A stretch of DNA of 64,000 bases from Flammeovirgaceae bacterium. GTDB taxonomy: Bacteria; Bacteroidota; Bacteroidia; Cytophagales; Cyclobacteriaceae. A program made the position numbers and the translations under genes. Positions 18,542 through 27,711 of this stretch are shown here, piece by piece. Numbering within the stretch: the first letter of the stretch is position 1; each line of letters opens with the position of its first letter. The notes under the pieces were generated by a model. It made no database searches, was not told where the DNA came from, and saw nothing but the letters and a program-made list of their open reading frames with translations. The stretch lies in assembly GCA_016712035.1 (NCBI GenBank), contig JADJRT010000005.1, forward strand, positions 186,001 through 250,000, written 5' to 3'.

Positions 18542-19331
18542 TTATTTCCGACCTTTTCTTTCTCCACCGCGTTCACCTCTTGGTGAGCGTTCGTTTCTTC
18601 CACCGCGATCATTACCACCTCTTCTTCTATCGCCACCACCTGGTTGACCTGGCTTGTTCTCCCCCAGTATTGCTTACGATACCTACGTTAGGCGATAAGT
18701 CGCGCTTGCCAAAAACCTCTCCCTTAAATATCCATACCTTAATTCCAATCTTTCCGTATACCGTTTGTGCTTCTGAGATGGCATAATCGATATCCGCTCT
18801 TAGGGTATGCAAAGGAATCCGTCCTTCTTTATATTGCTCGGTACGCGCCATATCGGCACCAGCCAAACGACCCGACAACTTCACCTTAATACCTTCAGCC
18901 CCTACGCGCATGGTTGATGCGATGGCTTGCTTCATCGCCCTACGGTAAGAAATCCTTGCCTCTAATTGTTGAGCGATTGATTCCCCTACCAAGCGAGCAT
19001 CCAATTCAGGACGCTTGATTTCATAGATGTTTATTTGAACATCCTTATTGGTAAGTTTCTTCAACTCCTCTTTAATCTTATCAACCTCGGTACCCCCTTT
19101 ACCAATAACTACACCCGGACGAGCCGTATGAATAGTTAGGGTTATTCTTTTAAGTGTACGCTCGATAACAACTTTAGCGATACCTCCTTTTTGAATACGG
19201 GCATCAACATACTTCCTGATCTTCTGGTCTTCAACCAATTTATCAGCGAATGAATTTCCACCGAACCAGCTAGAGTCCCATCCACGGACAATGCCTAATC
19301 TGAAACCTACCGGGTTAATCTTTTGTCCCAT
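18542..19331 (-). CDS. rpsC: ribosomal protein uS3 with Arg-Gly-rich tail, one frame break
   Basis: A full S3 core: MGQKINPVGFRLGIVRGWD, the KH domain (ARPGVVIGKGGTEVDKIK), and RLAGADMARTEQYKEGRIPLHT. After NVGIVSNTG a run of five C on the plus strand (18661-18665, one too many) causes an early stop. With four, the protein continues into a tail rich in Gly, Arg and Asp (GGGDRRRGGNDRGGRNERS and on to GRK at 18542). The tail is low complexity and likely disordered. Confidence 0.94.
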
Positions 19332-19798
19332 TATTCTTTCGTTTCTTTTGATTCTGATTTTACCGCCTCGGCCTTTGCAGGCATGCGATCAACTGTTAAG
19401 GTTACATGATTTGATCTCTTTCTTACGCGATGTGCGCGACCTTGCGGTGCGGGTCTAAGGCGTTTTAAAATACGACCACCATCAACAAACACTTCTTTCA
19501 CAAAAAGATCAGCTTCTTCCAACTTCACATCTGTATTCTTTGCTTCCCAGCTGCTGATAGCTGATAAAAGGAGTTTCTCCATTTTAGCAGACGCATGCTG
19601 AGCTTCATATTTCAGAATATTCAAGGCTTTGCTTACCCGCTCGCCACGAATCAAATCAGCAACCAAACGCATCTTGCGCGGAGAAGAAGGAACGTTCTTT
19701 AAATAAGAAGTAGAAGCACCTGTTTTTGCGGCTGCTTTTACTGCCTCAATCTTCTCTCTCTTTACGACTGATCTTTTTTTCTTTTTAACTGTTTCCAT
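19331..19798 (-). CDS. rplV: ribosomal protein uL22
   Basis: A complete 155-residue L22 with a lysine-rich N-terminal extension of about 30 residues before the core (YLKNVPSSPRKMRLVADLIR) and the loop region that lines the exit tunnel (LRPAPQGRAHRVRKRSNHV). It shares a TAATG overlap with rpsC. Confidence 0.96.
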   Translation of the reverse strand: METVKKKKRSVVKREKIEAVKAAAKTGASTSYLKNVPSSPRKMRLVADLIRGERVSKALNILKYEAQHASAKMEKLLLSAISSWEAKNTDVKLEEADLFVKEVFVDGGRILKRLRPAPQGRAHRVRKRSNHVTLTVDRMPAKAEAVKSESKETKE

Positions 19799-19826
19799 AG
19801 TTCAGGAATCTTGAAAATTCTTGATT

Positions 19827-20095
19827 TTACGCTTTGTTATTTCCTGAGTGCCCTTTAAACGTGCGGGTTGGTGCAAATTCACCCAACTTGTGGCCCACCA
19901 TATTCTCGGTAACATAAACCGGAATAAATTTATTTCCATTGTGTACGGCAAACGTGTGCCCGATGCAATCCGGAGTGATGGTAGATCTGCGTGACCAGGT
20001 TTTGATCACCGATTTTTTCCAGCCTGCTCCATAACTGCCACTTTCTTGGCAAGTCTTGAGTCTAAATAAGGACCTTTTTTAACTGACCTTCCCAT
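19827..20095 (-). CDS. rpsS: ribosomal protein uS19, one frame break
   Basis: Starts at 20095 with MGRSVKKGPYLDSRLAKKV, breaks in the T-run 20013-20018 (coding A6; A7 gives AGKKSVIKTWSRRS), and continues as the 60-residue S19 C terminus (STITPDCIGHTFAVHNG, MVGHKLGEFAPTRTFKGH). Normal length after repair. Confidence 0.94.
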
Positions 20096-20097
20096 AA

Positions 20098-20922
20098 TTA
20101 TTTTTTCCTTCTAGCAATGATTAAACCATCAGAATACTTCTTCGGGTGACGGGTTTTCTTACCCTTCGACAACAAGCCCTTACGTGATCTTGGATGACCA
20201 CCAGACGCGCGCCCTTCACCACCACCCATCGGGTGATCTACCGGGTTCATAGCCACTGGTCTTGTGCGAGGACGTACCCCTCTCCAACGACTGCGACCAG
20301 CCTTACCAACACTTTCGTTCATGTGCTCGGCATTTGAAACCGCACCTACGGTAGCAAGGCAATTCACCAATACATTTCTTAATTCTCCCGAAGGAGTTTT
20401 TAATGTTGCGTATACCGCCTCACGGGCAACTAATTGTACAAACGTGCCTGCACTGCGGGCCATAGAAGCTCCACGACCGGGCTTCATTTCAACATTGTGA
20501 ACAATAGTACCAATAGGAATCTTAGAAAGCGGTAGTGCATTACCAACCTCAGGCGCAATGTTTTGACCGGAGATTACAGTTTGACCTACCTTAATTCCTT
20601 GTGGAGCAATAATGTATGACTTAACGCCATCGGCATAATACAACTTAGCTATGCGCGCAGTTCTTGCCGGATCGTATTCGATAGACTTAACAACAGCCGG
20701 AATATCAAAGCGGTCGCGCTTGAAATCAATCAAACGAACCTTTTGCTTATGTCCACCGCCAATATAGCGCATGGTCATGCGGCCTTGGTTGTTACGTCCG
20801 CCTGTTTTCTTAAGAGTAGTTACCAAAGATTTCTCTGGCTTGCTCTCAGTAATATCTTCGAAACCAGGAGACAACCGATGACGGGTTCCTGCAGTTATCG
20901 GTCTAAGTTTTTTCAACGCCAT
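20098..20922 (-). CDS. rplB: ribosomal protein uL2
   Basis: A complete 274-residue L2. The conserved C-terminal region near the peptidyl transferase centre is present: GVRPRTRPVAMNPVDHPMGG, with the functionally important histidine in VDHPMGGGEG. Located between rplW and rpsS. Confidence 0.98.
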   Translation of the reverse strand: MALKKLRPITAGTRHRLSPGFEDITESKPEKSLVTTLKKTGGRNNQGRMTMRYIGGGHKQKVRLIDFKRDRFDIPAVVKSIEYDPARTARIAKLYYADGVKSYIIAPQGIKVGQTVISGQNIAPEVGNALPLSKIPIGTIVHNVEMKPGRGASMARSAGTFVQLVAREAVYATLKTPSGELRNVLVNCLATVGAVSNAEHMNESVGKAGRSRWRGVRPRTRPVAMNPVDHPMGGGEGRASGGHPRSRKGLLSKGKKTRHPKKYSDGLIIARRKK

Positions 20923-20932
20923 TGCTCAAATA

Positions 20933-21220
20933 TTATACGTTGCTATAAAAATCAATTACTTCACCTGAAGCCAAGGTTACAATGGCTTTCTTATAATCTG
21001 GCTTGCGACCGGATAACACACCTGCCTTAGTAAAACGTGATTTGAATTTACCAAGTACATTAATCGTGTTAACACGTTCTACATTTACGCCATACATTTT
21101 CTCTACCGCATTCTTGATCTCTACTTTGTTAGCTGCAGCATCTACAATGAAACCGTATTTGCCTTTTTCACTCAAAGAAGAAACCTTCTCAGTAACCAGG
21201 GGTTGTATTAAAATGCTCAT
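20933..21220 (-). CDS. rplW: ribosomal protein uL23
   Basis: A complete 95-residue L23: LIQPLVTEKVSSLSEKGKY at the start and VNTINVLGKFKSRFTK. It lies at the tunnel exit and docks trigger factor and SRP. Between rplD and rplB. Confidence 0.96.
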   Translation of the reverse strand: MSILIQPLVTEKVSSLSEKGKYGFIVDAAANKVEIKNAVEKMYGVNVERVNTINVLGKFKSRFTKAGVLSGRKPDYKKAIVTLASGEVIDFYSNV

Positions 21221-21224
21221 TGGT

Positions 21225-21857
21225 TTACTGCTTATTTAAAAGGTTATCAATCTTAGTTATTGAGCTCTCAACCAAAATCACCTGCTCAGCATTCATTACA
21301 TCGTAGGTATAGATTTGATCGGCTGTAACAATTTTGGAGTTATGGATATTTCTTCCTGAAAGAACAACGTTCTTGTTTGCCTCCGGAAGAACCAAAAGTG
21401 TTTTCTTGTCTTGCAGCGAAAGAGCATTTATTAAGGCAATGAAATTCTTTGTCTTTGGCGCTTCAAAATTAAAGTCCTCAACCACAGCAATCATGTTATC
21501 CTTAGCCTTATAGGTTAGGGCCGACTTTCTTGCTAAATCTTTAACCTTCTTATTCAGTTTAAATGAATAATCTCTTGGAGTAGGTCCAAAAACTCGACCA
21601 CCACCTTTGAATTGAGGGTTCTTAATGTTACCCGCACGAGCTCCACCCGTTCCCTTTTGCTTCTTCAGCTTTTTAGAAGATCCGCTAATCTCGTTACGTT
21701 GCTTGGACTTATGCGTGCCTTGGCGTTGGTTAGCCAAAAAGCTTTTTACATCCAACCAAATCGCGTGATCGTTAGGTTCAATACCGAAAACCTCACTGGC
21801 GAGGTTTACTTTACGGCCGGTTGTTTCACCGCTTGATTTTACAACTGCTACGTCCAT
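21225..21857 (-). CDS. rplD: ribosomal protein uL4
   Basis: A 210-residue L4. I choose the ATG at 21857 (MDVAVVKSSGETTGRK), which overlaps the rplC TGA (TGATG), over a GTG one codon earlier. The family block GTGGARAGNIKNPQFKGGG with the extended loop is present. In gammaproteobacteria L4 represses its own operon; whether that holds here is unknown. Confidence 0.97.
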   Translation of the reverse strand: MDVAVVKSSGETTGRKVNLASEVFGIEPNDHAIWLDVKSFLANQRQGTHKSKQRNEISGSSKKLKKQKGTGGARAGNIKNPQFKGGGRVFGPTPRDYSFKLNKKVKDLARKSALTYKAKDNMIAVVEDFNFEAPKTKNFIALINALSLQDKKTLLVLPEANKNVVLSGRNIHNSKIVTADQIYTYDVMNAEQVILVESSITKIDNLLNKQ

Positions 21858-22489
21858 CACTTTTGCAGAATTATAGTTGAATTTTTTGAACCTGGAACGG
21901 AGCCGCTTACTAGAATAAGATTTTTATCGGCCAAAATCTTTACCACCTTCAGGTTGATCACCTTCACGCGATCAGTACCCATACGGCCCGGTAAACGCTT
22001 TCCTTTAATAACACGGGACGCAAACGATGCGTTACCCATAGAACCAGGAGCGCGCAAACGGTTATGCTGTCCGTGAGTTTGACCACCCACCCCGCTAAAT
22101 CCATAGCGCTTTACAACACCTTGAAAGCCCTTTCCTTTTGAAGTACCGACAGCATCCAAGAAGTCACCTTCTTTAAATACATCTCCTACTTTAATTTCCT
22201 TTCCCAATTCTACCATTCCATCATACTCCGCGCGGAAGTCTCTGAATTCAACGGTTGATTTTTTGGGGCTTGTGTTGGCCTTTTTGAAATGACCAACCAG
22301 CGGCTTGGGGGTGTTTTTCTCCTTTCTTTCTGAAAAAGAAAGTTGCACAGCCCTGTATCCATCAGTCTCAGCGTTTTTAACCTGAGTGATAACACATGGC
22401 CCTGCTTCAATCACCGTAACCGGGATATTCTGGCCATCTGGGCCGAATACACTGGTCATTCCTACTTTACGTCCTATTATTCCAGGCAT
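21857..22489 (-). CDS. rplC: ribosomal protein uL3
   Basis: A complete 210-residue L3: MPGIIGRKVGMTSVFG at the start and the glutamine-methylation-type loop region GVGGQTHGQHNRLRAPGSMG. It is the first gene of the cluster: no rpsJ is found in the 293 bases upstream, and a promoter lies at 22553-22582. Confidence 0.97.
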   Translation of the reverse strand: MPGIIGRKVGMTSVFGPDGQNIPVTVIEAGPCVITQVKNAETDGYRAVQLSFSERKEKNTPKPLVGHFKKANTSPKKSTVEFRDFRAEYDGMVELGKEIKVGDVFKEGDFLDAVGTSKGKGFQGVVKRYGFSGVGGQTHGQHNRLRAPGSMGNASFASRVIKGKRLPGRMGTDRVKVINLKVVKILADKNLILVSGSVPGSKNSTIILQK

Positions 22490-22515
22490 GGTTGAAACCG
22501 ATTTTGCTTGTTTTT

Positions 22516-22545
22516 AACCCGTTTTGCGGGTTTTGTACCGCAAAA
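22516..22545 (-). other. two mutually exclusive stem-loops in the rplC leader
   Basis: In minus-strand RNA order, the first stem is an 8-bp perfect pairing TTTTGCGG / CCGCAAAA (22545-22538 with 22529-22522). The second is a 6-bp perfect pairing AACCCG / CGGGTT (22532-22527 with 22521-22516). They share bases 22522-22529, so only one can form at a time. They lie between the promoter and the rplC start. Alternative structures suggest, but do not prove, leader control of the ribosomal operon. Confidence 0.45.
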
Positions 22546-22552
22546 AGGACTG

Positions 22553-22582
22553 CAAAGATAGGAACTAAACATTAGCTACCAA
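22553..22582 (-). promoter_or_regulatory. promoter of the rplC ribosomal operon
   Basis: On the minus strand: TTG at 22582-22580, 19 bases, then TATCTTTG at 22560-22553, matching the Bacteroidota consensus. The -7 element and following CAG are identical to the internal rpsH promoter. Expected transcription start is near 22547, giving a leader of about 58 bases. Confidence 0.75.
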
Positions 22583-22782
22583 GTGCGCCTTTCAAAAAAA
22601 TAAATGAGACCAGTTGATAGCCTATAAGAACAGGGCAAAAATGCATAGTAAGTGACTGATTTTCAATTATATCCATCTTTCTTTGAAAACTATTGAGCCA
22701 ACTAATATTTATTGAAAGCACAGGCTACTTTAACAAAACTCAAAAAAGGTTTTACTTTTCCGACCAATTCTGAATGGTTTGA

Positions 22783-23802
22783 ATGAAACAGGTTTCGTAT
22801 GGAAAGGGATGGATATTATTAATAACGCTATTGGTTGGATTACTCATTGCCAACATCTCAATAGGTAGTGTTCAGATTCCGCTTTCAAAATTGTTTCTCA
22901 GTCTTTATACTGATCAACCCTTATTTTCGGATATTCTTTGGCATTTCAGGATACCCAAAGCGCTTACCTGCCTTCTTGCAGGAAGTGCCCTTGCTACAGC
23001 GGGACTATTAATGCAAACCCTTTTTAGAAATCCTATGGCGGGACCTGATGTGTTGGGATTAACGTCAGGCGCCAGTTTACTGGTAGCTTTAGTTATTCTA
23101 CTGGGGCAGTTTAGTACGATTTTCAAAGGAGTGCTTTTTCATAACTCGTGGAGCGTAGCCTTAGCGGCTAGTTTGGGAGGCGGTTTGGTCTTTATTCTCA
23201 TTATTTCCATCGCCAAATATGTAAAAGACAATGCCGCACTATTAATTATAGGATTGATGATTAGTGCCGCAACCTCCTCACTGGTAAGTGTTATGCAATA
23301 CACCAGCAAGGCCGATGATCTGCAGGCATTCCTGATCTGGACATTAGGCAGCATGGGTAATACCAACTGGACGGAAATAAGTGTGCTTGCCATAGTAGTT
23401 GCCCTCGGCCTGGGGATTAGTTACGGGTCTATAAAGTCATTAAACTCCTGGCTATTGGGCGAGAACTATGCGCGTAGTCTTAATATAAATATGGGTCGAT
23501 CGCGTTTATGGATTGTGGTTGCCACTGGTTTACTCACCGGATCGGTAACGGCATTTTGCGGACCTATTGCTTTCGTGGGCCTTGCCGTACCCCATCTGGT
23601 AAGATTGATTATTCCGGTAACAAACCATAAAATATTAATGCCGGCAGTCATGATGGGTGGTTCCATCCTATTGCTCTTTTGCGATTTGGTAGCCCAACTC
23701 CCCGGTAGCACTCAAATCTTACCTCTAAATGCCATTACCTCACTCATTGGAGCACCCGTAGTAATCTGGATGGTTATTAAATCAAAAAGAATCAGTGTCT
23801 GA
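22783..23802 (+). CDS. FecCD/BtuC-type ABC transporter permease
   Basis: A 339-residue inner-membrane permease with about ten hydrophobic helices. The BtuC/FecCD family hallmarks are visible: SLYTDQPLFSDILWHFRIPK before TM2, LLMQTLFRNPMAGPDVLG, and the coupling-loop region AFCGPIAFVGLAVPHLVR. These permeases import cobalamin, haem or ferric siderophores. It pairs with the downstream ATPase. B12 import is a fair guess because btuB and btuF are present about 28 kb away without their own permease, but a siderophore cannot be excluded. Confidence 0.9.
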   Translation: MKQVSYGKGWILLITLLVGLLIANISIGSVQIPLSKLFLSLYTDQPLFSDILWHFRIPKALTCLLAGSALATAGLLMQTLFRNPMAGPDVLGLTSGASLLVALVILLGQFSTIFKGVLFHNSWSVALAASLGGGLVFILIISIAKYVKDNAALLIIGLMISAATSSLVSVMQYTSKADDLQAFLIWTLGSMGNTNWTEISVLAIVVALGLGISYGSIKSLNSWLLGENYARSLNINMGRSRLWIVVATGLLTGSVTAFCGPIAFVGLAVPHLVRLIIPVTNHKILMPAVMMGGSILLLFCDLVAQLPGSTQILPLNAITSLIGAPVVIWMVIKSKRISV

Positions 23803-23815
23803 ATCCACCCTCATA

Positions 23816-24766
23816 ATGCTACAGACCAGGAACCTCGCAGCAGGGTACAAACTGGATGGGAAGGATTTTCCGCTCTTTGATAACTTGAACCTGAACCTGA
23901 ATAAAGGTGAACTGGTTTGCTTTATGGGATCTAATGGTATAGGTAAAACAACATTGATTAGAACATTAGTTGGTCTGCAAAAGCCCTTACGGGGATCTAC
24001 TGAGATTCCTTCTAAAGATTCGGTGGCATTGGTTCTTACCGATAAAATTACATCTTCCATAATGACCGTCTATGACCTGGTGTCGTATGGCCGGTATCCT
24101 TATTTGAATTGGAATGTCCAATTGTCGGCCTATGATCATAGGCTAATTGAAGAATCTATTAAGCGCGTGCATTTAGAACCGTTGGCTCAAAAGAGAATCT
24201 CTGAACTAAGTGATGGCCAGTTGCAAATGGCTATGCTTGCCAAAGCGCTTGCTCAGGACACTGCCATTCTTTTTCTGGATGAACCAACCGCCCATCTTGA
24301 CCTTAATAATAGAGTAGAAATAATGAATCTGCTCCGCACATTATGTCGCACGGAGGGAAAAACAGTTTTAGTAGCCACCCACGAACTTGATCTTGCCCTA
24401 CAAACAGCAGACCGGATTTGGTTAGCCACGAACGAACGAAAAATTCTAGAAGGGATACCGGAAGATCTGGTATTAGATGGCACTTTTGATGAAGTGTTTA
24501 GGTTTAAAGGATTTGATTTAAAATCCGGAAAGGTAAGTCAGGAGCCATATCGAAAAAAAGCCTTACAACTGGAAGGACAGGGACATGAATATCTCTGGAC
24601 AAAAAATGCGTTAGAACGCACTGGTTACGAGATCAATGCTGCTTCAGCAATAAAAATTAAGGTAACTCATAAAGACAAAGCCATAACCTGGAACTTAAGT
24701 AATGAAAATACAGAGATTAACTTCACTAATCTTTCGGGGCTGCTCGACGCTCTTGCTAAGGATTAG
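23816..24766 (+). CDS. ABC transporter ATP-binding protein (BtuD/FecE type)
   Basis: An ATPase of about 316 residues energising the preceding permease. Walker A is GSNGIGKTT, the signature is LSDGQLQ (D in place of the usual second G), Walker B is AILFLDEPTAHLD, and the switch histidine is in VATHELD. After the core there is an extra C-terminal part of about 80 residues, longer than usual for BtuD. I prefer the ATG at 23816; an in-frame GTG at 23795 would overlap the permease by 8 bases. Its stop is only 5 bases from the convergent gene's end. Confidence 0.88.
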   Translation: MLQTRNLAAGYKLDGKDFPLFDNLNLNLNKGELVCFMGSNGIGKTTLIRTLVGLQKPLRGSTEIPSKDSVALVLTDKITSSIMTVYDLVSYGRYPYLNWNVQLSAYDHRLIEESIKRVHLEPLAQKRISELSDGQLQMAMLAKALAQDTAILFLDEPTAHLDLNNRVEIMNLLRTLCRTEGKTVLVATHELDLALQTADRIWLATNERKILEGIPEDLVLDGTFDEVFRFKGFDLKSGKVSQEPYRKKALQLEGQGHEYLWTKNALERTGYEINAASAIKIKVTHKDKAITWNLSNENTEINFTNLSGLLDALAKD

Positions 24767-24771
24767 TACGC

Positions 24772-26023
24772 TTAGTACTCAATCAGTTCGTCACCTTCTT
24801 TATAGTCGATAAAGTAAATAACCATGTTGCACATTTCATCAGTCGAATTCCAACCATAGCCAATATCCTTGGCGGGATTATTTGGGTTTGCCGGATTCTC
24901 ACTTGTGTTGTCATATTTAGCCTCCACGTAGATGCGGGAGCCTGCTGGAATCTTAAGCAAATTTTTGAACTGATAAGTGGTCTGCCAATTGAAATCCCAC
25001 TCATCAATTTTTATCAATGGAATTTTTTCACCCTCCAGCGTTACAGCATAGGCTAAAAATGATTTTCCAATAAAATGCATGTGCGGCATTACTGAAATAA
25101 GTGATATATCTTTTGTGATTGTATAGTTTATGTGGAAGGTTGGCATTCGTTCGGCATCAATATAAAAGGGTTGATTACGAATGTCATTTTCGCGAAGTGT
25201 TAATGTATAGACCTCCCGGGTAACAGGGATTTTGGCATAATATAAATTCACCACCGACTTATCCTGCTGTGGTTTAGAAGATGGCGAATAATGGATATTT
25301 AAAATTAGGTCAGAACCTTTTACTAATTTCTTTCCTGTGCCTGGAGGAAAAAATATTTTAGTATTCCCTGGCACCCACCCATACAAGAATTCATCTGCCA
25401 GTGGCACCGTCTGAAATTTTTTTATTTCCGGATCCATTTCACTCATACCATCAATACCGCGAATTTTTTGAGTTGAATCCACCATCACGCGGCTATGATG
25501 GACTTGCTTTCGGTTTCCTGGAACAAACTCCACAGCTGACACATACGTATCTGACGGAAGATTGCTGGGCACCACGAAAAAACGAAAATCCTCCTCTGCC
25601 TTTTCCGATAATTGGTAGCTGCTAATCATCGGTAATACTAGGTCGGGCTTCGTCAGATCTTCCAGATCTGTTGAAACCTTTTTAGACTTTACTTTTTTTC
25701 CTTTTGGCATATCACTGCTAATCCATTTCTGAATGAGATCAATTTCCGCAGATGTTAATTTCTTTTCATTGCGAAATGTTTGATAGGTAGGGTCTGCCTT
25801 CCAGGGTGGCATGTATCTCGTTTCTGTTACATGACCAATAAAATTTCCCTTGGCTTTACTTCCTCATAGGTTTGCAAACTAAAGGGCCCAATCCCCCAGG
25901 TTTATGGCACGATACACAATTCGTTTGGATCAGGGGCTCAATATCCGCGTTATAAGTTGGCTGACTATAACTTAAGTCTGAAATCGCAAAAAGCAAGAAA
26001 AGCATCAATGACCTTCGGCACAT
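24772..26023 (-). CDS. exported c-type cytochrome / type 2 copper monooxygenase fusion, two frame breaks
   Basis: Starts at 26023 (MCRRSLMLFLLFAIS) with a signal peptide, then a haem-c motif CVSCH. After two single-base losses near 25879-25883 and 25853-25857 it continues as a 346-residue part beginning MPPWKADPTY. That part carries all six copper ligands of the PHM/DBH (peptidylglycine or dopamine hydroxylase) fold, counted from this Met: His105-His106, His174, His244-x-His246 and a methionine at 330. Family enzymes hydroxylate a C-H bond using ascorbate-type electrons; here the covalent haem is a plausible electron donor. Substrate unknown. It is last in a run with the redoxin, epimerase and DUF1611 genes. 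Confidence 0.85.
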
Positions 26024-26057
26024 AGCTGAGTTCTTAACAATATCCAATCCAACTTTA

Positions 26058-26612
26058 TTAATGATGATTGTGCGTTTCACTCTTTGTGGGAGATCGTTGA
26101 ATAAAACAACCAAGCGCCTCCGTTTCTGTGATTTCTGGTTGCTTCCCTTCCAGGGTCGCATTTACGGCATCGATCAAATAATGTTCCGTGGTTTCTAACC
26201 GATAACGACCTAATTCATAAAACCAATTATCAATAGCCCCGCGGTAGATCACCTGATTATTGTGTACTAAGTAAACCTCTGGCGTTACTTTAGCATCCAG
26301 CTTTTCGGTCAGCACATGTTTTTTATCATCAACCAACTTAATAATTCGAGGTATCTGATACTCATCTCTAAAGGCAGAAGATTGCTTCTTTGATAAGCCC
26401 GCAGGAAAATATCCGGATGTACTAATTCCTTTTTCGGCAAACTGAGTCGCCAACTCTTTAATAGTAACCATATACTTCTGTGTGATAGGACAATCCACAG
26501 CCATAAAAATGATCACCTCTGGTCGGTCGCCATCCGATGCAGCCTCATGTTGATGCTGAGCCATGCACAGAGTGGCGCTTAACCAAAGTAAAAAGAAGAT
26601 TACCTTTTTCAT
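26058..26612 (-). CDS. exported redoxin / thioredoxin-fold protein
   Basis: About 184 residues starting at the ATG at 26612 (an in-frame TTG lies 9 bases earlier). A signal peptide ends near CMAQ, then a thioredoxin-like fold: VIIFMAVDCPITQKY, where only one cysteine of the redox pair is kept (DCPIT), and the cis-proline region VTPEVYLV. It ends in a short His-rich tail (THNHH) that may bind metal. Similar redoxin-like proteins often neighbour haem c/copper monooxygenases, so it may help copper insertion or electron supply (inference). It starts 6 bases after the epimerase stop. Confidence 0.8.
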   Translation of the reverse strand: MKKVIFFLLWLSATLCMAQHQHEAASDGDRPEVIIFMAVDCPITQKYMVTIKELATQFAEKGISTSGYFPAGLSKKQSSAFRDEYQIPRIIKLVDDKKHVLTEKLDAKVTPEVYLVHNNQVIYRGAIDNWFYELGRYRLETTEHYLIDAVNATLEGKQPEITETEALGCFIQRSPTKSETHNHH

Positions 26613-26617
26613 TCTTG

Positions 26618-27685
26618 TCAAATCCTTTCTACACCCAAACCCGGTTTATCAGAGCAAGACATAATACCATCTTTCAATATAAAACCACCCTTTACTTCAT
26701 CTTTCGCTAAATCCAAACTTCCGTCAAGATCTATATACTTTGTATTCTCACAAGCAAAAGCAGCATGCAAGGCGGCTGTAATACTCACAATACTTTCGTC
26801 ATTACATCCCCAGAATAAATCAACCCCAGCTAAAGAACCAATGTCAGCTATTTTTAGTGCCTGACTTACCCCGCCACACTTCATCAACTTAATATTAAAT
26901 ATTCCTGTTGCTACAGGAGGTATCACTAACTCATACGCATCGGCTGGTGTTAATAAAGATTCATCAGCAGCTAACACTTTTCTGATGTCGGCTGGTAATT
27001 TTTTGGCCTCCTCGATTGCTTTGGCAGGAAGGGGTTGTTCAATCAATTCAATGTCGAGTGATTTTGTGCGGTTATAAAACTCGATAGTTTGAGCGGATGT
27101 GTATCCCTGATTCGCGTCAATGCGGATCACAAATTTCTTTCCGAATTTCTCCCGCAACTTCACCATTCGTTCAATGTCTTCTTCCAGGTCGATGCCCAAC
27201 TTTACTTTAAGTACACTAAAACCTCGTTCGCCATATTCCTTCGCTTCCTTTAAGGTCTCCTCAACATTCTTTATGCCAATGGTGTTTGAAGTGGGGAGAG
27301 ATTTTATTTTCTGACCCAAAAACTTCACTAACGGTATGCCCAGAAATTTGGTGTACGCATCATATAAAGCAATATCAAGTGCCGCACGCGCAGCCGGATT
27401 TTTGGGAAGTTTTTTCCAAACTTCAAAAGTCAATTGATTAAGTTCGCGGATATCGCGACCTATTAAAAACTGAATGTTATTTTCTTCCAGCGCTTTCGCA
27501 CACTGTTCAAAACTTTCGCCTGTTACATATTCGCTAGGGTTGGCAGCGCCTATTCCAGTTACTCCATTTTCCAGTGTAATCTCAACAAATGCATTGAGCA
27601 CTTCATCTACCGTTTTAAAAGCAATGGTGTAAGGCTTGGTATTTACTAAATCAGCAGACCAGACTTTGATATCTTTAATTTTCAT
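26618..27685 (-). CDS. dipeptide epimerase / DgcA-like enolase-superfamily racemase
   Basis: A 355-residue member of the muconate-lactonising subgroup of the enolase superfamily. Catalytic lysines are at K160-x-K162 (VLKVKLG) and K268 region (FNIKLMKCGG); metal ligands are D190 (IDANQG), E216 (IEQPL) and D241 (AADES). Known members are L-Ala-D/L-Glu epimerases or N-acetyl-D-glutamate racemase (DgcA). The immediate neighbour is a DUF1611 protein, the partner of DgcA, which favours the second reading; sequence alone cannot decide. Confidence 0.88.
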   Translation of the reverse strand: MKIKDIKVWSADLVNTKPYTIAFKTVDEVLNAFVEITLENGVTGIGAANPSEYVTGESFEQCAKALEENNIQFLIGRDIRELNQLTFEVWKKLPKNPAARAALDIALYDAYTKFLGIPLVKFLGQKIKSLPTSNTIGIKNVEETLKEAKEYGERGFSVLKVKLGIDLEEDIERMVKLREKFGKKFVIRIDANQGYTSAQTIEFYNRTKSLDIELIEQPLPAKAIEEAKKLPADIRKVLAADESLLTPADAYELVIPPVATGIFNIKLMKCGGVSQALKIADIGSLAGVDLFWGCNDESIVSITAALHAAFACENTKYIDLDGSLDLAKDEVKGGFILKDGIMSCSDKPGLGVERI

Positions 27686-27711
27686 GAACGAGTTACTTAT
27701 GGTATAATAAT

